NCBI GenBank assembly: GCA_964652825.1
Contig: CAZZCU010000013.1
Span: forward strand, 5,078 to 69,077
Length of the DNA: 64,000 bases
Source of the DNA: CAZZCU01 sp964652825
GTDB taxonomy: Bacteria; Bdellovibrionota_B; Oligoflexia; Oligoflexales; CAZZCU01
Direction: 5' to 3'
The notes beneath the pieces are model-generated. The model did no database searches and was not told the DNA's origin. It saw only the letters and a program-made list of their open reading frames with translations. Positions within the stretch are counted from its first letter, which is position 1; each line of letters starts with the position of its first letter. The position numbers were made by a program, and so were the translations under genes. Shown here piece after piece: positions 9,306-18,662 of the stretch.

Positions 9306-10304
9306 CTACCACCACAAGTGCAGAATCCACCAACTGAAGGCGGCGACAAAAGCGGATGCCGGGATAGTCAGAATCCAGGCCCAGACGATTTGCTCGGCAA
9401 CGCCCCAACGCACGGCTGAGAAATTATGTACCGCACCTACACCCATGATCGAGCCGGTGATGGTGTGTGTGGTGGATACGGGAATTCCCAGACCGGTCGC
9501 CGCGAACAAGGTGATAGCACCACCGGTCTCCGCACAGAACCCGCCCGATGGTTTGAGCTTGGTAATCTTCATACCCATGGTTTTGACAATCCGCCAGCCA
9601 CCGAACAACGTCCCCAGTCCCATCGCCGCATGACAAACCAGAACAATCCACATCGGCACATAAAAAGTGTCGCCTAGGTGCCCGGTTGAAAATAATAACA
9701 CGGCGATGATGCCCATGGTTTTCTGTGCATCGTTGCCACCATGCCCCAGACTGTAGAGGGAGGCGGACACGAATTGCAACCGCCGAAACCACCCGTCAAC
9801 TTTGAGCGGCGTCGTTCGATACACCGCCAGAAACACCAGGTTCATCAATAGGTACGCCAGCATAAAACCAAACAGCGGCGAGGCGACGATCGAGACGCCG
9901 ATTTTCGCCATGCCGGCGATGTTCAGTGCATGCACACCCGACTTTGCTACCGCCGCGCCTGCCAGGCCGCCGATCAACGCATGCGACGAGCTCGATGGAA
10001 TTCCAAAATACCAAGTGACGAGGTCCCAGATGATCGCACCGTTAAGCGCCGCCAGAATCACCAGTGGATCAACGATATTGGGATCAATAATGCCTTTGCC
10101 GATCGTGGTCGCGACGCTGACACCGAAAAATAAAAATGCGATGAAATTAAAAAACGCTGCCCACACTACCGCCACCTGCGGTCGCAGCACCCTTGTCGAC
10201 ACGATGGTTGCAATCGAATTAGCGGCGTCGTGGAAGCCGTTTATAAAATCAAATACTAACGCGACGACCACAATAAAAATGATAACGCCCAGGTGAAATT
10301 CCAT
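9306..10304 (-). CDS. pit: Low-affinity inorganic phosphate transporter, Pit family
   Basis: This 332-residue membrane protein has the two PHO4 family signatures, GFHDAANSIAT near the N terminus and GHGGNDAQKTMG in the second half, and about ten hydrophobic segments. It imports phosphate with protons or as a metal-phosphate complex across the inner membrane. The ATG is preceded by GGAG with 5-base spacing. It lies 19 bases downstream of a DUF47 gene, the usual partner of Pit carriers. No Pho-box-like repeat was recognised upstream. Confidence 0.94.
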   Translation of the reverse strand: MEFHLGVIIFIVVVALVFDFINGFHDAANSIATIVSTRVLRPQVAVVWAAFFNFIAFLFFGVSVATTIGKGIIDPNIVDPLVILAALNGAIIWDLVTWYFGIPSSSSHALIGGLAGAAVAKSGVHALNIAGMAKIGVSIVASPLFGFMLAYLLMNLVFLAVYRTTPLKVDGWFRRLQFVSASLYSLGHGGNDAQKTMGIIAVLLFSTGHLGDTFYVPMWIVLVCHAAMGLGTLFGGWRIVKTMGMKITKLKPSGGFCAETGGAITLFAATGLGIPVSTTHTITGSIMGVGAVHNFSAVRWGVAEQIVWAWILTIPASAFVAAFSWWILHLWW

Positions 10305-10323
10305 ATGCGCTCCACTTTATGCT

Positions 10324-10950
10324 TCAGGCGTATTCGAGGGCAATTCCCTCAAGCACGTTGGCCACGTCCTCGCAGCGATCAGTCACGGTTTCCAGCAATT
10401 CATAGATTTCTTTGAGTTTGATCAGACGGCGTACATCCGACTCTTCGCGGAACAACTTACCCACCGCGACCCGCAAGACACGATCAGCGTCGTTTTCGAG
10501 ACGATTGATTTCGACACAGGTTTTGAAGAGGCCCTGTGGATTCTTGAGATTACCAAGCGCCAGAATCGCCACGCGAATATATTCGGTCGCATCCACGCAG
10601 ATATCGGCGAGCAAATCGGCGTCTTCCGTCATCGTACCGATCTCGTAATAAACTGAACGCTGCGCCGCCGCGTGAATAAAATCCAGCACATCATCCATTG
10701 AGGTGATCAGCTTATGAATATCATCGCGGTCAAATGGGGTGATAAAAGTCTTGTGCAGCATCTCGATGGTGCGATGCGTGCAATTGTCGGCTTTTTGCTC
10801 AAGATCGCTGATTATTTGTGAGTGGTACTCCACTCGCCCCATGTCGGAGAGCATGCCTTTAAACACCCGCGCTGCTTCCACCATGGCATCAGCACTTTCT
10901 CGAAACAGGTCAAAGAACTCGGCTTCACGTGACAGGCGACTGCGAAACAT
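10324..10950 (-). CDS. DUF47/PhoU-like Pit accessory protein
   Basis: The 208-residue, all-helical, acidic protein matches the DUF47 (TIGR00153) family of PhoU relatives. It starts in the typical way with a FFDLFRESADAM-like helix and contains repeated acid-rich helices such as DDVLDFIHAAAQ. DUF47 genes commonly precede pit genes and are thought to modulate the transporter. Here the two form an operon with a 19-base gap. It is a soluble cytoplasmic protein by sequence. Confidence 0.92.
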   Translation of the reverse strand: MFRSRLSREAEFFDLFRESADAMVEAARVFKGMLSDMGRVEYHSQIISDLEQKADNCTHRTIEMLHKTFITPFDRDDIHKLITSMDDVLDFIHAAAQRSVYYEIGTMTEDADLLADICVDATEYIRVAILALGNLKNPQGLFKTCVEINRLENDADRVLRVAVGKLFREESDVRRLIKLKEIYELLETVTDRCEDVANVLEGIALEYA

Positions 10951-11143
10951 CTGGCGCGACCCCTTTGGGTAAGAAAGTTTTAATGCTTGAGTCTTACCAC
11001 CCTATCAAACCGAAAGTATTTAAATTTTGTGTAAATTTTTTGGTTTTACCCGTTGCCCCGACCCGGCAGTCTTTGCTCACCCGAGCCCGAGCTAGGCTAT
11101 ACTGTATATATAGAACAGCCCTATCCATATCATGAGGTCAGCC

Positions 11144-13312
11144 GTGAGACTCAACGCTCTACGTATTCGTTCCACAACCGAATCGGTCGCCGAGCTATGG
11201 CGCATTGCTCCAGGTACTGGGGTCGCAGCCAATATTATTTGCTTCGAGGCACCAGCCGCTGATCTTGAACGTATCCGCTCGGCACTGGCCTATGTTTTTG
11301 ACAAACAAGATGTCCAGGGTTTTGCCGAAGTCGCCGTGCACATCAGCGACAACGCCGGCGCCAACTGGATTGTTGAACGCACTCCGGCGCGCGCCCGCAT
11401 CCTGCGCAATGGGCAACACCTGCAGGACACCGATGCTTTCGAGCAACTGATGAGCGCCTTGCTGGATCAAGCGGGCGAGGAAGGGCAGCTACCGACTCAA
11501 CTCCTCAGCGCGCTGGAAATCACCAGCAGTCATGACGGTATGACCCTGACGCCGGCCAAGACCTACGTCACCACCTCAAAAATGAAACTGATGGCCGATC
11601 GTCGCATCAACGATCTGACCAAAGAATGCGCACGCATCCTCGGCCAACCGTCACTAACCGACGCCGTGGTCATGACCGAGCTCGGCAGCCAACTTGAGCC
11701 ATTGCATGCCAGCTATAAAGAGGTTCAGCGCCAGTACCAGGAACTCGTCAACCAAAACACCGAACTCACCAAATACGACATCCGCAATCTCGAAAAACTC
11801 AGCGACGAAGTCGAGATGATCGAGGAGATCGCTGACGTCGCCGGCCCGCTGCTGCAACCGAGTGCCTCGCCGCAACACCTGCGCGAGAAACTCACCCGCA
11901 TCGAGACCGACATGAGCACCGCACTGCATGCCTGCGGCCTGCACGAATTCCTGCCGGCGCAAACACCGATCCCCTGGACCAAAGTTATCGGCGCGCTCAG
12001 CAAAAAATACGCCTGTCAAAAACTCCTCGAATCGTTCGAGCAAACGCGACAAAAGCTCTTTGATCGCGTTCAGCCGACCTTCCAGGAGTATCTACGTATC
12101 GTCGAGGCGCTGCTGGCATCGGATAAACAGATCACCGCTGAGCTCGAAACCTGTCTCGCGACCCTAAGTCTACAGGTTAGTCAGGCTGAAATGCCGGTCA
12201 AACAACCCGATGACAACAAACTCGCCAGCCTCCTACAAAAATTTATCAAACACGAAACCCCGGTCGCCCCAGAACCCAGCAAGGCCCAAATCTGTGCGAC
12301 CAAGCTGGAGGACGCACGCTTATCGGTCGATCACGCTCTGGCACGTCTCGGCGAACTGCATTCGGATATCGCCTGCGCACGCGAAGACCACGAAAAGGGC
12401 GCTAGCGGCATTCAATCCGTGCACGAAGCCATCACACGCGAGCACGGACAACTGCAAGCACACTGGGAACAACTCGCACGCACCTACGGCCTGCCAACAG
12501 ACTACGATATCAATATGCTGCTGAAGCTGGTTGCCAGCCATGCACAAATTGCCCAGCTGCATCAGGAGCGCGAGAGTATTCGCGCCGCCGTTAAACAACA
12601 TCGTCTGACGCTGGCGCATCTTGAGACCCTGGTACTCGGCTGGCGTGCCAAGACCGGTAGTCAGAAAGATGTCCAGCTCACTAACCCGGCTTTGGTCCTA
12701 TCCGAGGCCCAAGGCATCATCCGTTACCGCACCGAAAAACAGGAGCAGCTCGCCAAGCTACAGTCGATCCACGAGCAACTGCGTGTGCATCATCTTCTCA
12801 AGATCCATGTCGAGAATCGCACGCTGGAAGTCCGCCGTGATTGGAACAAAATTTTCCACGCACTCGGCCTGCAACCCTTGCCGGAGAACCATCGCGAGTG
12901 GTCGAGCTTCTTTAAGCACAGCCGTGCCATCAATAGTCTTCACACGCTGTTACGCGACGAGGGCAACCCGCTGCCCGGCGACAAACTGTTTACCCGTTTG
13001 ACCAGCGAGACCCCGATCACCATCTATATCAGTCGTACCCAACCCATCCCGGCCACCGGCAAGCTTGCCATCCTGATGCGTGCCGAAAATAACGCCGCGA
13101 CCAATCTGCAAATCATTCTGACGAGCGACACTGATCTCGCCGCCGGCATGCGCAAAACTGGTTGCGGCAATGCACGTCGCGCTGAAAGTGCTGCGAAACA
13201 AGTGATTGGTGGCAGCAGCAAAAATTCCGGCGACGTTGCAACAACCAATCGCGTGTTGTCCGAACGCGCGCATGCCGCACTCAATGTACTGACGAATCGC
13301 GCCGGTAGATAA
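11144..13312 (+). CDS. Long coiled-coil protein of unknown function
   Basis: I do not recognise a named family. Residues about 1-120 form a mixed alpha/beta block followed by a long helical, charged, heptad-like region to about residue 630 and a small C-terminal block with basic tail. The first 100 residues (basic start MRLNALRIRS, then a block ending in a WIVERTP strand and RNGQ) faintly resemble the ATPase lobe of SMC/RecN/YhaN proteins, but where a Walker A loop would be the sequence reads APGTGVAANII and has no GKS/T. A degenerate SMC-like or structural protein is possible. The GTG at 11144 has GAGGT 5 bases upstream and is preferred to the ATG at 11132. A possible promoter (TTGCTC 11073, TATACT 11098, 19-base spacing) lies upstream. 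Confidence 0.75.
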   Translation: MRLNALRIRSTTESVAELWRIAPGTGVAANIICFEAPAADLERIRSALAYVFDKQDVQGFAEVAVHISDNAGANWIVERTPARARILRNGQHLQDTDAFEQLMSALLDQAGEEGQLPTQLLSALEITSSHDGMTLTPAKTYVTTSKMKLMADRRINDLTKECARILGQPSLTDAVVMTELGSQLEPLHASYKEVQRQYQELVNQNTELTKYDIRNLEKLSDEVEMIEEIADVAGPLLQPSASPQHLREKLTRIETDMSTALHACGLHEFLPAQTPIPWTKVIGALSKKYACQKLLESFEQTRQKLFDRVQPTFQEYLRIVEALLASDKQITAELETCLATLSLQVSQAEMPVKQPDDNKLASLLQKFIKHETPVAPEPSKAQICATKLEDARLSVDHALARLGELHSDIACAREDHEKGASGIQSVHEAITREHGQLQAHWEQLARTYGLPTDYDINMLLKLVASHAQIAQLHQERESIRAAVKQHRLTLAHLETLVLGWRAKTGSQKDVQLTNPALVLSEAQGIIRYRTEKQEQLAKLQSIHEQLRVHHLLKIHVENRTLEVRRDWNKIFHALGLQPLPENHREWSSFFKHSRAINSLHTLLRDEGNPLPGDKLFTRLTSETPITIYISRTQPIPATGKLAILMRAENNAATNLQIILTSDTDLAAGMRKTGCGNARRAESAAKQVIGGSSKNSGDVATTNRVLSERAHAALNVLTNRAGR

Positions 13313-13339
13313 TCGGCGCGCCGATCAAAAAAACCGCGG

Positions 13340-13403
13340 AACAAAAAAAAATTAAAAAAAGTTTGCTCACAGTAGACACAATTCCACAAGTTGTGTGGTA
13401 ATA
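13340..13403 (+). promoter_or_regulatory. A-tract and inverted repeats upstream of the histone-like gene
   Basis: Two A-runs at 13342-13360 are followed by overlapping inverted repeats: ACACAA/TTGTGT at 13376-13396 and CCACA/TGTGG at 13384-13398. An AT-rich TAATATATTAAA segment follows. The A-runs could act as an UP element or bend, and the repeats could be an operator. No well-spaced -35/-10 pair is clear. Confidence 0.3.
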
Positions 13404-13504
13404 TATTAAATAGAAAAGCCAATCCGGTTTTTGGTTCGTCTTGTTCCGTTGCAAGTTGTTGCGCGGGACAGTTTTGGGTTAACCAGTTTTAAGGAGTTTT
13501 TAAA

Positions 13505-13609
13505 ATGGCTAAGGCAAAGAAAAAAGCTACCCGCAAGAAAGCAACCGCAAAAAAAGGCGCTAAAAAAGCTACGAAGCGTAAAGCGACCAAGCGCGCTAAG
13601 AAAAAATAA
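13505..13609 (+). CDS. 34-residue histone H1-like basic protein
   Basis: The frame encodes 34 residues made only of Met, Ala, Lys, Thr, Arg and Gly, with repeated KKAT/KRAT units. That composition is typical of bacterial histone H1-like (Hc1, AlgP-tail) proteins that bind DNA or RNA through charge. Support for a real gene is strong: AAGGAG 8 bases upstream of the ATG, a clean stop, a near-perfect terminator 14 bases later, and an A-rich upstream region. A longer frame spanning the same bases in another phase lacks these signals and is rejected. Its abundance and binding partner are unknown; nucleoid or ribosome association is inference. Confidence 0.85.
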   Translation: MAKAKKKATRKKATAKKGAKKATKRKATKRAKKK

Positions 13610-13623
13610 TCTCTAACTTGCGC

Positions 13624-13664
13624 GCCCCCGCCTTGCCCAAACTAGCAAGGCGGGGGCTTTTTTT
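13624..13664 (+). terminator. Strong intrinsic terminator
   Basis: A perfect 13-bp stem (GCCCCCGCCTTGC pairing with GCAAGGCGGGGGC), an 8-base loop and seven T residues make a textbook factor-independent terminator just after the histone-like gene. Its T tract touches the stop codon of the opposite-strand lipoprotein gene. Confidence 0.93.
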
Positions 13665-16341
13665 ATGGGGTTGGGGCTTGGAACAAGCGAGTCTTTAGAT
13701 AGTCATAAGTACCATCAGTCTGCTTCCATATCAGCGAGATGCGTCCGAAACGATCCACCATTGCCTTCATGTCGCTAATAGAATCTGTTACCGCGCCAAG
13801 CAACTCTTCCTCCTCTTGCCAATCACTAGCTCCACGTAATGAACGCCTAGTATAGATGGAGCTCGTCTGGACACCATCAAAAGAATCAACCGCACATAGT
13901 ACGTTGGCATTGCCCTCTTCGTCCATGTTGAGAACAATGTCTATCGATTCTGCTGCGATTGAGTCTAAGGCATCATCACTATCCCAAGTATCAGTAGATA
14001 CGTCATTTTGAATACCCAGTTTCCAGGCCGTAGCTGCAAGTCGCGCAACAAGCACACGTCGCTTACCATCGGCACTAACCGCTAATTTTATTACACTTGG
14101 CTGGGTTCCTACATCAAAAACAGATGTTGATCCAAAACTCAAAGATGAATTTTTAGCCAAGGAGAACACTGAAACATTATTCACCAAAGTATTATTGCCA
14201 ATCCAAGCAATATGGACACCATCAAATTTATCGACCTGCATATCAATGGATTTATAAGTGGAACTTGTCACAAACAAAACATTGCTCACATCATTACTTA
14301 CGGATAATTTTGTTACGTAGACATTATTATCCGCCTTCTTGAAAGCAATATAACTTTCACCAAGACTATTGACCACCGCTGCTATTTGAGGAGCTGATGT
14401 TTCGCCTAATAAAATTTGGCCCAATGTCGTCAATGGCCAGCCTTCACTAGTACGAGATGCAAACAACACGTTATGAGAAGAAGAGCTTTGTGTAATAACT
14501 AGTATCGCTCTTCCGTTTGTGTTTGTTGCAAGCTTTAGGGAGCTAACATCTGACACAGTAGTACCAACTTGTTCAGCACTAGACACCGAGCCGTTATTGA
14601 AATTAACACTTACCGTCTTGATTTCAGAATCATTCGTGTAGTACGCAACATACGCAACATGTTCAGCAGCCGCCATGCTAGGGGCGGTGGCGCCTACCGT
14701 AGCAGATTCTGTACATGTATACGGAATAGCAGGCGGCAATGGAGTCATAGAAATTGTACAAATCATCAGCCTCCTGGGAAGACTATTATTGACAGTAAAA
14801 GCTAACACAGCCCGATTTCCAGAGGGCGAGATAACAACTTCGGACCAATGAATAGTCTCGGGATCGTCATAGACCAGACCAACCGGGGTCCACGATGCAT
14901 TCGGACCCAATCGAGCATACACATGCATAGCAGCCCCATCTTTCCATGCAACGATAGCATTGCCATTATCTGCGGTCGCCAGTGTTGGCTGAGTTATCGA
15001 CGACGACGTAGTATTCACAGGTGCCACATCACCCCACACTCCATCCCGCGTGGTGAATGAGATATTGCCACCGTTGGCCAAGGCGTTACCGTTCGTGCTC
15101 ATTAAGTTGCTACCAAGTTGAAGAGTATACTTGGACGCGAGGCTGAACACGCCAGACAACGGCCTTATTTCCACAAAGCTTTGATTGGCGTTCCAATTTT
15201 TTGCAAGGTCCGCCACTGAGTACTGCATACCAAAGCGGAACAACTTGAGTGCATGCTGCGTCGTGGTATTAACGGTCTTATTGAAGTTCACCCTAACCGG
15301 GTTATACACCGACACATTCGTTGCGCCTTGACTTGGTGTGGTTGAGACAACTCTAAATTGGCTGGCCGCGAGGCTTTGAATTGTGACCTTTTGCGACCAG
15401 GCAGACATGCTGTGACGACCGGCGTCATCGTGACATTCAAATGCCGCGTAATAATCACCACTCATGTCATTAGGAGCGGCAAAAGCGTGACTCAGATTAG
15501 TTAGGTTGGTGAGCGACTCAAAACGATCCCAGGGCTGAAGACGATCGCGGTCGTAGATAGCGAAGCAACCTTTTAATGTCTCAAAGCCGGCAACACTGGT
15601 CGACGCGCTCAAGCGGCGATCAGCCGACAAACTGGCACTGACATTCGCCCATTCTATCGGCGCGAGTTTGCGCTCGACAGCTTTGGTCATGATCGGAATA
15701 TCAGTCGCGACTTGTTTATGGGCAACGACGACTTCTTCGGTATAGACGGCTTGAAATTGGCCGAAGTGTATGGTCTGGAAACTGACTTTGCCACCCACAA
15801 CCGTCAACTCCGAACGCGGGATAACGCCAAGCGCCATCTTCTGGCCGGCATTGGCTTGCATGACTTTATAAACAATCGCCAGACGCGCATACGGATCATC
15901 CATCAGCAAGCGCCGCAGCTGCATACCGGACATACTTAATTGCACGGTAAACGGACTACTAGCATCCACCGCCGTACCGGCCGAGACCACGACTGCCGAG
16001 CTGGCTTGAGTCAACGAGGACACGCCAAGCGACGATGCCACACCGGTGCTTGCCATGCTCGCACCAGATTGCATCGAGATTGATGTGCTGAAGTTCAATG
16101 CCCCGGGTGGGAACATAATACTGCTGCCAGCGATATCACCCGTCGAAGCGCTGATCACCTGCGCGACATTCAAATCTGAGCGAAATTCACCGGTCAAAAT
16201 ACCATCGGCATCTTCGACAACCGCCAGTGTCATGGCAGGAATACCGGCAGTGCCATCTTGTTGGAACAACGACGGACCACCCAGACAGCCGCCAAGCAGC
16301 AAGAGGCTGAAGGCCGCGACCACAGACTTATTGAGCATCAT
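13663..16341 (-). CDS. Large lipoprotein with an SbsA-type Ig-like domain
   Basis: The signal MMLNKSVVAAFSLLLLGGC places a lipidated cysteine at residue 19. Residues 20-300 are Ser/Thr-rich and beta-type. About residues 327-434 resemble an SbsA-like (Big_5) Ig domain (TTPSQGATNVSVYNPVRV). The remaining half has repeated short beta motifs such as ATADNGNAIVAWKDG and ISPSGNRAVLAF spaced about 50 residues apart, as in a beta-propeller. It is probably exposed at the outer membrane. The open frame extends 35 codons upstream, but only the ATG at 16341 starts a signal peptide. GGAGG lies 17 bases upstream, which is too far to be ideal. The gene ends in the terminator of the histone-like gene. Function unknown. 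Confidence 0.82.
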   Translation of the reverse strand: MMLNKSVVAAFSLLLLGGCLGGPSLFQQDGTAGIPAMTLAVVEDADGILTGEFRSDLNVAQVISASTGDIAGSSIMFPPGALNFSTSISMQSGASMASTGVASSLGVSSLTQASSAVVVSAGTAVDASSPFTVQLSMSGMQLRRLLMDDPYARLAIVYKVMQANAGQKMALGVIPRSELTVVGGKVSFQTIHFGQFQAVYTEEVVVAHKQVATDIPIMTKAVERKLAPIEWANVSASLSADRRLSASTSVAGFETLKGCFAIYDRDRLQPWDRFESLTNLTNLSHAFAAPNDMSGDYYAAFECHDDAGRHSMSAWSQKVTIQSLAASQFRVVSTTPSQGATNVSVYNPVRVNFNKTVNTTTQHALKLFRFGMQYSVADLAKNWNANQSFVEIRPLSGVFSLASKYTLQLGSNLMSTNGNALANGGNISFTTRDGVWGDVAPVNTTSSSITQPTLATADNGNAIVAWKDGAAMHVYARLGPNASWTPVGLVYDDPETIHWSEVVISPSGNRAVLAFTVNNSLPRRLMICTISMTPLPPAIPYTCTESATVGATAPSMAAAEHVAYVAYYTNDSEIKTVSVNFNNGSVSSAEQVGTTVSDVSSLKLATNTNGRAILVITQSSSSHNVLFASRTSEGWPLTTLGQILLGETSAPQIAAVVNSLGESYIAFKKADNNVYVTKLSVSNDVSNVLFVTSSTYKSIDMQVDKFDGVHIAWIGNNTLVNNVSVFSLAKNSSLSFGSTSVFDVGTQPSVIKLAVSADGKRRVLVARLAATAWKLGIQNDVSTDTWDSDDALDSIAAESIDIVLNMDEEGNANVLCAVDSFDGVQTSSIYTRRSLRGASDWQEEEELLGAVTDSISDMKAMVDRFGRISLIWKQTDGTYDYLKTRLFQAPTP

Positions 16342-16547
16342 ATAGATAGTAATAAACCACCTCCGGGTAGTTGTATGTATGGTTTCGGTCCGCTGTGGGC
16401 AAACTTTAGTCACGTCATTTTTTCCTGTAAAATCAATGGCTACCAAGGTTTTTAAGATTTCAAAAAAACACCTTGATACTTGCCCTAAACCCTTGGCATA
16501 ACGGGGAACTCTTTTGTTTTTTCTTAACCATACCAGGAGGTTTCTCG

Positions 16548-18662
16548 TTGTCTGTCTACCTCATCTACGGATGCGCCCTGTTGGCGATTGCTGCCGCGGC
16601 CTACTACGCGCGGAAAGTCGTCTCAATCTCAATCGAAAGTGGAACCCCCCAGGAAATCGCTAAATTCAAGGAAATCTCGGGTGCGATCAGCGAAGGCGCG
16701 ATGGCGTTTTTGAATCGCGAATATAAGTACGTAGCGGGTTTTGCCCTGGCGTTCGCCCTGGTGATCGCATTGCTACTGAATGACAGCAGCACGCCGGACC
16801 TGAACGAAGGCGTGTTTAGTGCCATCGCTTTTCTGGCGGGCGCGGTGACTTCGAGTCTGAGTGCCTATCTCGGTATGAAGATCGCAACAGCAGGCAACGT
16901 GCGCACGGCGATTCGCGCGCGCGAAAGCATCAGCGCGGCGTTTCGCGTGGCGTTTGAGTCAGGCGCGGTAATGGGTTTTGCCCTATGCGGACTGGCGGTA
17001 TTCGGTCTGATCTCGATGTGTTTGCTGCTCGGCATGTTTATCGACGAGCCACATGTATTGATGGAGATGGTGGCGGGCTTTGGTCTTGGCGGCTCGACCG
17101 TGGCGTTATTTGGTCGCGTTGGCGGCGGTATCTACACCAAAGCCGCCGATGTCGGCGCCGATCTGGTCGGCAAAGTCGAGCAAGGCATTCCCGAAGACGA
17201 TCCGCGCAATCCGGCGGTAATCGCCGATAACGTCGGCGACAACGTCGGTGACGTAGCCGGCATGGGTGCCGATTTGTTCGGCTCATGTGCCGAGGCGACC
17301 TGCGCGGCGCTGGTGATCGGCGCGACGTCGGCACAGATCATCGGCAACGAAAGCTCGCTGTATTATCCGATTCTGATCTCAGCGGTCGGTATTCCGGTGT
17401 GCTTGTTCACGGCAATGTTTGCACGTCTGTCACCAACAGCAACGAATGTTGAACCCACACTCAAAAAACAACTGGTGTTATCGACGGTCTTCATGACTGT
17501 CGCCGCCTACTTTGTCACCAACTGGGCGATGGTGGATGAATTCACACTCGGCGAAATGACGGTGACGCGCAATGGCGTGTTGGTATCATTATTGGCTGGT
17601 CTGTGGTCCGGTCTGTTGATTGGTTACGTCACGGAATACTACACGTCGCATGCTTATAAACCGGTGCGCGAAGTCGCCGGCGCATCGTTAACGGGTGCCG
17701 CGACCAACATCATTTATGGTTTGTCTTTGGGTTATAGATCCGCGGTGATTCCGGTCGTAGCTTTGGCGGTGACGACGTTTGTATCATGGAATGTTGCTGG
17801 CATGTATGGCATCGCCATGGCGGCGATCGGCATGATCTCGACGATGGCGATCGGCCTGACGATTGACGCCTATGGTCCGGTCTCCGATAACGCCGGCGGT
17901 ATCGCTGAGATGGCCGAGCTCGGCCCGGATATTCGCAAACGCACAGATATACTGGACGCGGCGGGCAATACCACGGCAGCAATTGGCAAAGGCTTTGCGA
18001 TCGGCTCGGCGGTATTGACGGCACTGGCATTATTCGCGGCGTTTTTAACGCGCTCACATGTACAAACACTTGATCTGCTGTCACCGCTGGTATTTGCCGG
18101 CTTATTGGTAGGTGGCGTCTTGCCGTTCCTATTCACGGCGCAGACGATGAAAGCAGTTGGTATTGCGGCACTCGACATGATCGAAGAGGTTCGTCGCCAG
18201 TTCCGCACGATTCCTGGTTTGCTCGAAGGCACAGCCCGTCCCGATTATCGCAGCTGCGTGTCCATTTCGACAACGGCGGCGATCAAGCAGATGGTGGCGC
18301 CGGGCTTGCTGGTGATTTTGAGTCCGATCGTGGTCGGCTTCCTGTTCGGTGTCCAAGCACTGGCCGGATTGCTGGCTGGTTCGTTGGTGACCGGTGTGGT
18401 GATGGCGCTGTCGGCATCGAATTCCGGCGGCGGTTGGGACAATGCAAAAAAATATATCGAGAGCGGTCAACACGGTGGCAAAGGCTCGGAAGCACATAAA
18501 GCCGCGGTCGTTGGCGATACGGTTGGTGATCCGTTCAAGGATACGTCTGGACCATCGCTTAATATCCTGATGAAACTGATGGCGATTATCAGCCTGGTGT
18601 TCGCGCCGTTTTTCGTCGCGCACGGCGGCATCGTCATGAAGTTTTTAGGATTACCCTTCTAG
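16548..18662 (+). CDS. hppA: Membrane-bound ion-pumping pyrophosphatase
   Basis: The 704-residue multi-spanning enzyme couples pyrophosphate hydrolysis to H+ or Na+ export. Diagnostic motifs are intact: DVGADLVGKVE (201-211), EDDPRNP (216-222), DNVGDNVGD (227-235) and the C-terminal GDTVGDPFKDTSGPS. The GNTTAAIGKGF stretch has alanine where potassium-independent enzymes have lysine, so it should be of the K+-dependent class; the pumped ion cannot be settled by eye. The open frame begins far upstream at 16473, but TTG at 16548 lies 7 bases after AGGAGG and starts directly at the first membrane helix. It overlaps the convergent gene by 12 bases at the 3' ends. Confidence 0.96.
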   Translation: MSVYLIYGCALLAIAAAAYYARKVVSISIESGTPQEIAKFKEISGAISEGAMAFLNREYKYVAGFALAFALVIALLLNDSSTPDLNEGVFSAIAFLAGAVTSSLSAYLGMKIATAGNVRTAIRARESISAAFRVAFESGAVMGFALCGLAVFGLISMCLLLGMFIDEPHVLMEMVAGFGLGGSTVALFGRVGGGIYTKAADVGADLVGKVEQGIPEDDPRNPAVIADNVGDNVGDVAGMGADLFGSCAEATCAALVIGATSAQIIGNESSLYYPILISAVGIPVCLFTAMFARLSPTATNVEPTLKKQLVLSTVFMTVAAYFVTNWAMVDEFTLGEMTVTRNGVLVSLLAGLWSGLLIGYVTEYYTSHAYKPVREVAGASLTGAATNIIYGLSLGYRSAVIPVVALAVTTFVSWNVAGMYGIAMAAIGMISTMAIGLTIDAYGPVSDNAGGIAEMAELGPDIRKRTDILDAAGNTTAAIGKGFAIGSAVLTALALFAAFLTRSHVQTLDLLSPLVFAGLLVGGVLPFLFTAQTMKAVGIAALDMIEEVRRQFRTIPGLLEGTARPDYRSCVSISTTAAIKQMVAPGLLVILSPIVVGFLFGVQALAGLLAGSLVTGVVMALSASNSGGGWDNAKKYIESGQHGGKGSEAHKAAVVGDTVGDPFKDTSGPSLNILMKLMAIISLVFAPFFVAHGGIVMKFLGLPF

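Noticed and set aside
9262..9633. 123-residue plus-strand frame after the serine protease
   Set aside because: It lies opposite pit and has no family features or ribosome binding site.
13312..13325. Palindrome ATCGGCGCGCCGAT after the coiled-coil gene, as a terminator
   Set aside because: It has no loop and is followed by A residues rather than T, so it does not look like an intrinsic terminator.
13431..13616. A 61-residue Lys/Arg-rich frame across the histone-like gene
   Set aside because: The 34-residue frame at 13505 in another phase has the ribosome binding site, clean composition and correct spacing to the terminator.
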